DNA of 17,493 nt from an uncultured Flavobacteriales bacterium (lineage in GTDB: Bacteria; Bacteroidota; Bacteroidia; Flavobacteriales_D; Parvicellaceae), in the NCBI GenBank assembly GCA_938084875.1, contig CALKFX010000023.1, positions 1 to 17,493 on the forward strand, in the 5' to 3' direction. The translations under genes and the position numbers were made by a program. Every line of letters begins with the position of its first letter. Position 1 is the stretch's first letter. A model generated the notes under the pieces. It ran no database searches, was not told where the DNA came from, and saw only the letters and a list, made by a program, of their open reading frames with translations. This document shows, piece by piece, positions 14,678 to 17,493 of the stretch.

Positions 14678-16057
14678 ATGAAAAAACTTATACTAATTTT
14701 AAATATTATTCTAATTAACTACTGCGTTTCTGCACAGTATTTAGACAAAGATTTTAACGATTTAAGCTTAAATTCTGGCGGTTGGACTACCCAAATTATT
14801 ATTGATACTACCAATTGGTTTGTAGATTCTTTTGGAGGAGATGATTTTGTTAAAGTAACAAACTACAGTAATAGTCAAAATGTACCATCAAATACATGGC
14901 TTATTTCTCCAGCAGTTGATTTATCGTCTGCAAGTCAACCAATGTTAAGTTTTGAAACTATTATGAAATGGCCTGGTGCAGCTTTAGTACTACATATCTC
15001 TACAGATTACGATGGAAATAGTAATCCTACTCAGCAAGGTACATGGACAGACATTACTGCTTTAGCTACTTGGGATGTAGATAATACTACTTGGGGAAGT
15101 TGGACTCCATCTGGTGATGTAGATTTAAGTAATTATATTTCAAGTACAACTTATATAGCCTATGAATATTTAGGTTCTGCAAACTCAGGAAGCACATGGG
15201 AAATTGATAACATAAAAATTACGGAAGGTTCTGCACCACCACCACCACCACCAGGGATTGACACTTTATCAATTTATGAAATACAATTTAATAACAATTC
15301 TAACGGAGCATCCAATTACGAAGGATCTCAAGTCTACACTGGTGGAATTGTAACTGCTGTTAGAGACGATAGTTCATTTTACTTAACTAGCGGTTCTGGA
15401 GCTTGGAGCGGTATATATGTTTATTCTAACGATTATTTACTTTCTGAAGGAGATTCTGTTGTTTTAGAATCTGAAGTGGATGAGTATTATGAGCTAACAG
15501 AACTTAAAAATGTAACTAACTTGACAGTTATAAGTTCAGGAAATATTTTTTCTCCAAGTTACTGCAACACTGCAGCTGCGGATTCAGAAGAGTTTGAAGG
15601 TTGTTTCGTAGAAGTTTCTAATGCAATATGCAACAATGATAATGCAGGCTTTGGTGAATGGATAGTTAATGACGGATCTGGAGATTTAATAATTGATGAT
15701 TTATTTTTTGCATTCACTCCAATATTGAACCAAAGCTATAGTGTTAGAGGTGTAGTAACTTTTAGTTATGGAGCCTTTAAATTACTTCCAAGAAATGGAT
15801 CTGATGTAGCCGGTTTTATTTCAATTAATGAAACTACTGAAAATTTCTTTTACATGTATCCTAATCCAGTAAATCAAAGTAATTTGAATATTACTCTTCA
15901 AAATAATAGTGATATAAGATTATTTAATTTTTCAGGTCAATTAATTAAAACATACCACCTGAAATCTGGGAATAATAACTTGAATTTAGACTTCTTAAAG
16001 AAAGGATTATATATTATAAAATGTAATTCAAAGACTTACACTATAGCTAAAACTTAA
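14678..16057 (+). CDS. Secreted T9SS type A cargo with choice-of-anchor-J-like and OB-like domains
   Basis: 459 residues, ATG start. Order: signal peptide 1-20 (ending YCVSAQ); a choice-of-anchor-J-type jelly-roll domain, about 21-184, with the diagnostic NTWLISPAVDL and, near its end, STWEIDNIKI; a six-proline linker (187-192); an OB-like beta domain, about 196-380 (VYTGGIVTAVRDDSSFYL, SGIYVYS, SVRGVVTFSYGAFKLLPRNG); and a T9SS type A sorting domain from about 391 (MYPNPVNQSNLNI, IRLFNFSGQLIKTY, LKKGLYIIK). The domains suggest a cell-surface binding protein. OB-like domains of this type often precede secreted nucleases, but no catalytic domain is present. The TonB receptor gene starts 2 bp after its stop, so the two products probably act together, for example in surface capture and uptake. 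The ligand is unknown. Confidence 0.88.
   Translation: MKKLILILNIILINYCVSAQYLDKDFNDLSLNSGGWTTQIIIDTTNWFVDSFGGDDFVKVTNYSNSQNVPSNTWLISPAVDLSSASQPMLSFETIMKWPGAALVLHISTDYDGNSNPTQQGTWTDITALATWDVDNTTWGSWTPSGDVDLSNYISSTTYIAYEYLGSANSGSTWEIDNIKITEGSAPPPPPPGIDTLSIYEIQFNNNSNGASNYEGSQVYTGGIVTAVRDDSSFYLTSGSGAWSGIYVYSNDYLLSEGDSVVLESEVDEYYELTELKNVTNLTVISSGNIFSPSYCNTAAADSEEFEGCFVEVSNAICNNDNAGFGEWIVNDGSGDLIIDDLFFAFTPILNQSYSVRGVVTFSYGAFKLLPRNGSDVAGFISINETTENFFYMYPNPVNQSNLNITLQNNSDIRLFNFSGQLIKTYHLKSGNNNLNLDFLKKGLYIIKCNSKTYTIAKT
15236..15253 (+). repeat. (CCA)6 tract encoding a proline linker
   Basis: Six identical CCA codons in a row encode Pro187-192, which joins the jelly-roll and OB-like domains. Being a trinucleotide tract, slippage would change linker length without shifting the frame. 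Confidence 0.9.
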
Positions 16058-16059
16058 CA

Positions 16060-17493
16060 TTGCACAAATCATTTGTATTTATTTTGTTCTTGTGTTTAGG
16101 AAGCTTCACAATAGCCCAAGATGCTTCTTTAACAGGTTTTATTGTTGATTCTGAAGATGACGAACCTTTAATAGGTGCTTCTGTTAATGTAATAAGTCAG
16201 AATATCGGAGGTGTTACAGATATAAGTGGAAAATTCAAAATCATTAATTTATCGGAAGGTGAATATTCTCTTACAATTAGCTATGTTGGGTATATTGACA
16301 AAGAACTTAAGATTAATATTAAAAGAGGAATTAATAATATCAATACCATTAGATTAAAGACCTCCAATCTTGACTTAAAGGAACTAGAAGTTATAGCAGA
16401 TATAGTTAAAGAAAGAGTAACTCCAGTTGCAGCAACTACCATTTCTGCCAAATTCATTGAAGAAAACTTAGGAAATCAGGAATTCCCTGAAATACTTAGA
16501 AATACACCATCTGTATATGTAACCAAAGAGGGTGGAGGATTTGGTGACTCAAGAATTAATGTCCGTGGGTTTGAACAAAATAATATTGCCGTAATGGTAA
16601 ATGGAGTTCCAGTTAATGATATGGAGTCAGGTTGGGTTTATTGGTCTAATTGGTCTGGATTGGCAGATGTTACCAATAAAATGCAAATTCAAAGAGGTTT
16701 GGGTGCGTCTAAACTTGCAATTCCTGCAGTGGGAGGAACTATTAATATACTTACCAATGCTGCTGAATTTAAAAAAGGTGGTAATGTTAGTTCTTCCATT
16801 GGAAATGATGGCTATACAAAATATGTAGCTTCTTTATCCTCAGGACTTAGTGAAAAAGGATTTGCTGCTACGATGCAACTCACTTATAATAAAGGAAATG
16901 GATATATTCAAGGAACTGACTTTAAAGCTTATTCTTATTTTCTTTCCTCTACTTATAATATAAATAAGAAACATAGAGTTTCTGCAACAATAATTGGAGC
17001 ACCACAAGTACATAATAGAAGAACTATTCATAATTTTTACGATTCTGTGAGTTTAGCAACCTTTAGATGTCCTGAAAATGACTCATTAGACGACTTATCT
17101 AAAGGGATAAAATTCAATCCAGGTTGGGGGATGTTAAACGGAGAAGTTTTTTCTTGGAGAAAGAACTTTTACCATAAACCCAAAGCTTTTATAAACCATT
17201 ACTGGAATTTTTCAGAGTATACAAAATTAAAGACTGCTGCATATTTTTCTTTAGGCAATGGAGGTGGAACATCTGCTAGAGGAAGGGGATTACAAAATGA
17301 TAATATTGAAGGATTTAGTGGATACGATTCATTTCAAGGTTTTGGAGTTGGCATTCATGACTCTTCAGGACAAGTAATGTTTGATAGTATTATTGCTTAT
17401 AACCAGGGAGAATATGTAGCTGCTTTGGGTGGTTATAATGAACAAGCAGATACTGTAAGAGATTATCCTGGTGGAAATTCTTTATTGGGAGAT
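16060..17493 (+). CDS. TonB-dependent receptor with carboxypeptidase-regulatory-like domain, 3' truncated by the window
   Basis: 478 codons are visible and the frame is open to the right edge. The start is TTG at 16060; an in-frame TAA at 16048-16050 leaves no ATG before the signal peptide (MHKSFVFILFLCLGSFTIAQ). Residues 22-105 form a carboxypeptidase-regulatory-like domain (LTGFIVDSEDDEPLIGASV, GKFKI, LTISYVGY). The plug domain follows: ELEVIAD, PEILRNTPSVYV, INVRGFEQNNIAVMVNGVPV, IQRGLGASKL, GGTINILT (to about 233). The barrel begins after that, with aromatic-rich strands and GGGTSARGRGLQNDN. It would import a bulky ligand through the outer membrane with TonB energy. It follows the T9SS cargo gene by 2 bp, a strong sign of coupled expression. 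The substrate cannot be read from the sequence. Confidence 0.93.
   Translation, partial: MHKSFVFILFLCLGSFTIAQDASLTGFIVDSEDDEPLIGASVNVISQNIGGVTDISGKFKIINLSEGEYSLTISYVGYIDKELKINIKRGINNINTIRLKTSNLDLKELEVIADIVKERVTPVAATTISAKFIEENLGNQEFPEILRNTPSVYVTKEGGGFGDSRINVRGFEQNNIAVMVNGVPVNDMESGWVYWSNWSGLADVTNKMQIQRGLGASKLAIPAVGGTINILTNAAEFKKGGNVSSSIGNDGYTKYVASLSSGLSEKGFAATMQLTYNKGNGYIQGTDFKAYSYFLSSTYNINKKHRVSATIIGAPQVHNRRTIHNFYDSVSLATFRCPENDSLDDLSKGIKFNPGWGMLNGEVFSWRKNFYHKPKAFINHYWNFSEYTKLKTAAYFSLGNGGGTSARGRGLQNDNIEGFSGYDSFQGFGVGIHDSSGQVMFDSIIAYNQGEYVAALGGYNEQADTVRDYPGGNSLLGD

Noticed and set aside
16601..16828. Plus-strand open frame of 75 codons
   Set aside because: It is a shifted frame within the TonB receptor plug, whose own frame reads clear family motifs over the same bases.
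16840..17031. Minus-strand open frame of 63 codons
   Set aside because: It is antisense to the receptor barrel with no recognisable features.

Overview
The window is a very AT-rich piece of a Bacteroidota chromosome, most likely a marine member of the Flavobacteriales. The evidence is: both sorting-domain classes of the type IX secretion system (T9SS), a PorP/SprF-family outer-membrane protein, a TonB-dependent receptor with an N-terminal carboxypeptidase-regulatory-like domain, a Na+/H+ antiporter, signal peptides ending in the 'SQ/AQ' typical of the phylum, A/T-rich start regions without clear Shine-Dalgarno sequences, and several TTG starts. No tRNA, rRNA, CRISPR array, insertion sequence or phage gene was seen.

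Left part (1-11844, all minus strand, read right to left): one tight directon. It starts with a 180-residue exported protein of unknown function (TTG start at 11844). Next is a giant 1941-residue PKD-repeat surface protein, then a short ORF carrying a T9SS type B C-terminal sorting domain, a PorP/SprF-family protein, a Bcp-type peroxiredoxin, a dipeptidyl-peptidase IV family serine peptidase, two consecutive exported thioredoxin-like proteins and a gene cut by the left edge. Gaps run from a 4-bp overlap to 45 bp, so co-transcription is likely. The theme is export, sorting and thiol/peptide maintenance of a very large cysteine-bearing cell-surface protein.

Middle part: a 155-bp divergent intergenic region (11845-11999) separates this directon from a plus-strand nhaC-type antiporter. 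The antiporter's 3' end overlaps by 27 bp a convergent Rieske non-heme iron oxygenase (minus strand).

Right part (14678-17493, plus strand): a T9SS type A secreted protein (choice-of-anchor-J-like domain, proline linker, OB-like domain, sorting domain). Two bases later comes a TonB-dependent receptor that starts at TTG and runs off the right edge.

Two observations stand out. (1) The giant PKD protein has no sorting domain of its own. Its last fibronectin-III-like domain stops halfway, and the missing half plus a type B sorting domain form the next ORF, which has its own apparent signal peptide. This is either a decaying gene or a split T9SS cargo. (2) An imperfect direct repeat of about 60 bp lies upstream of both the 180-residue gene and the giant gene. 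Each copy holds an 8-bp-stem, 10-base-loop hairpin ending exactly 2 bases before an ATG, and one stem pair differs by a compensatory change. This suggests a shared RNA or operator switch.
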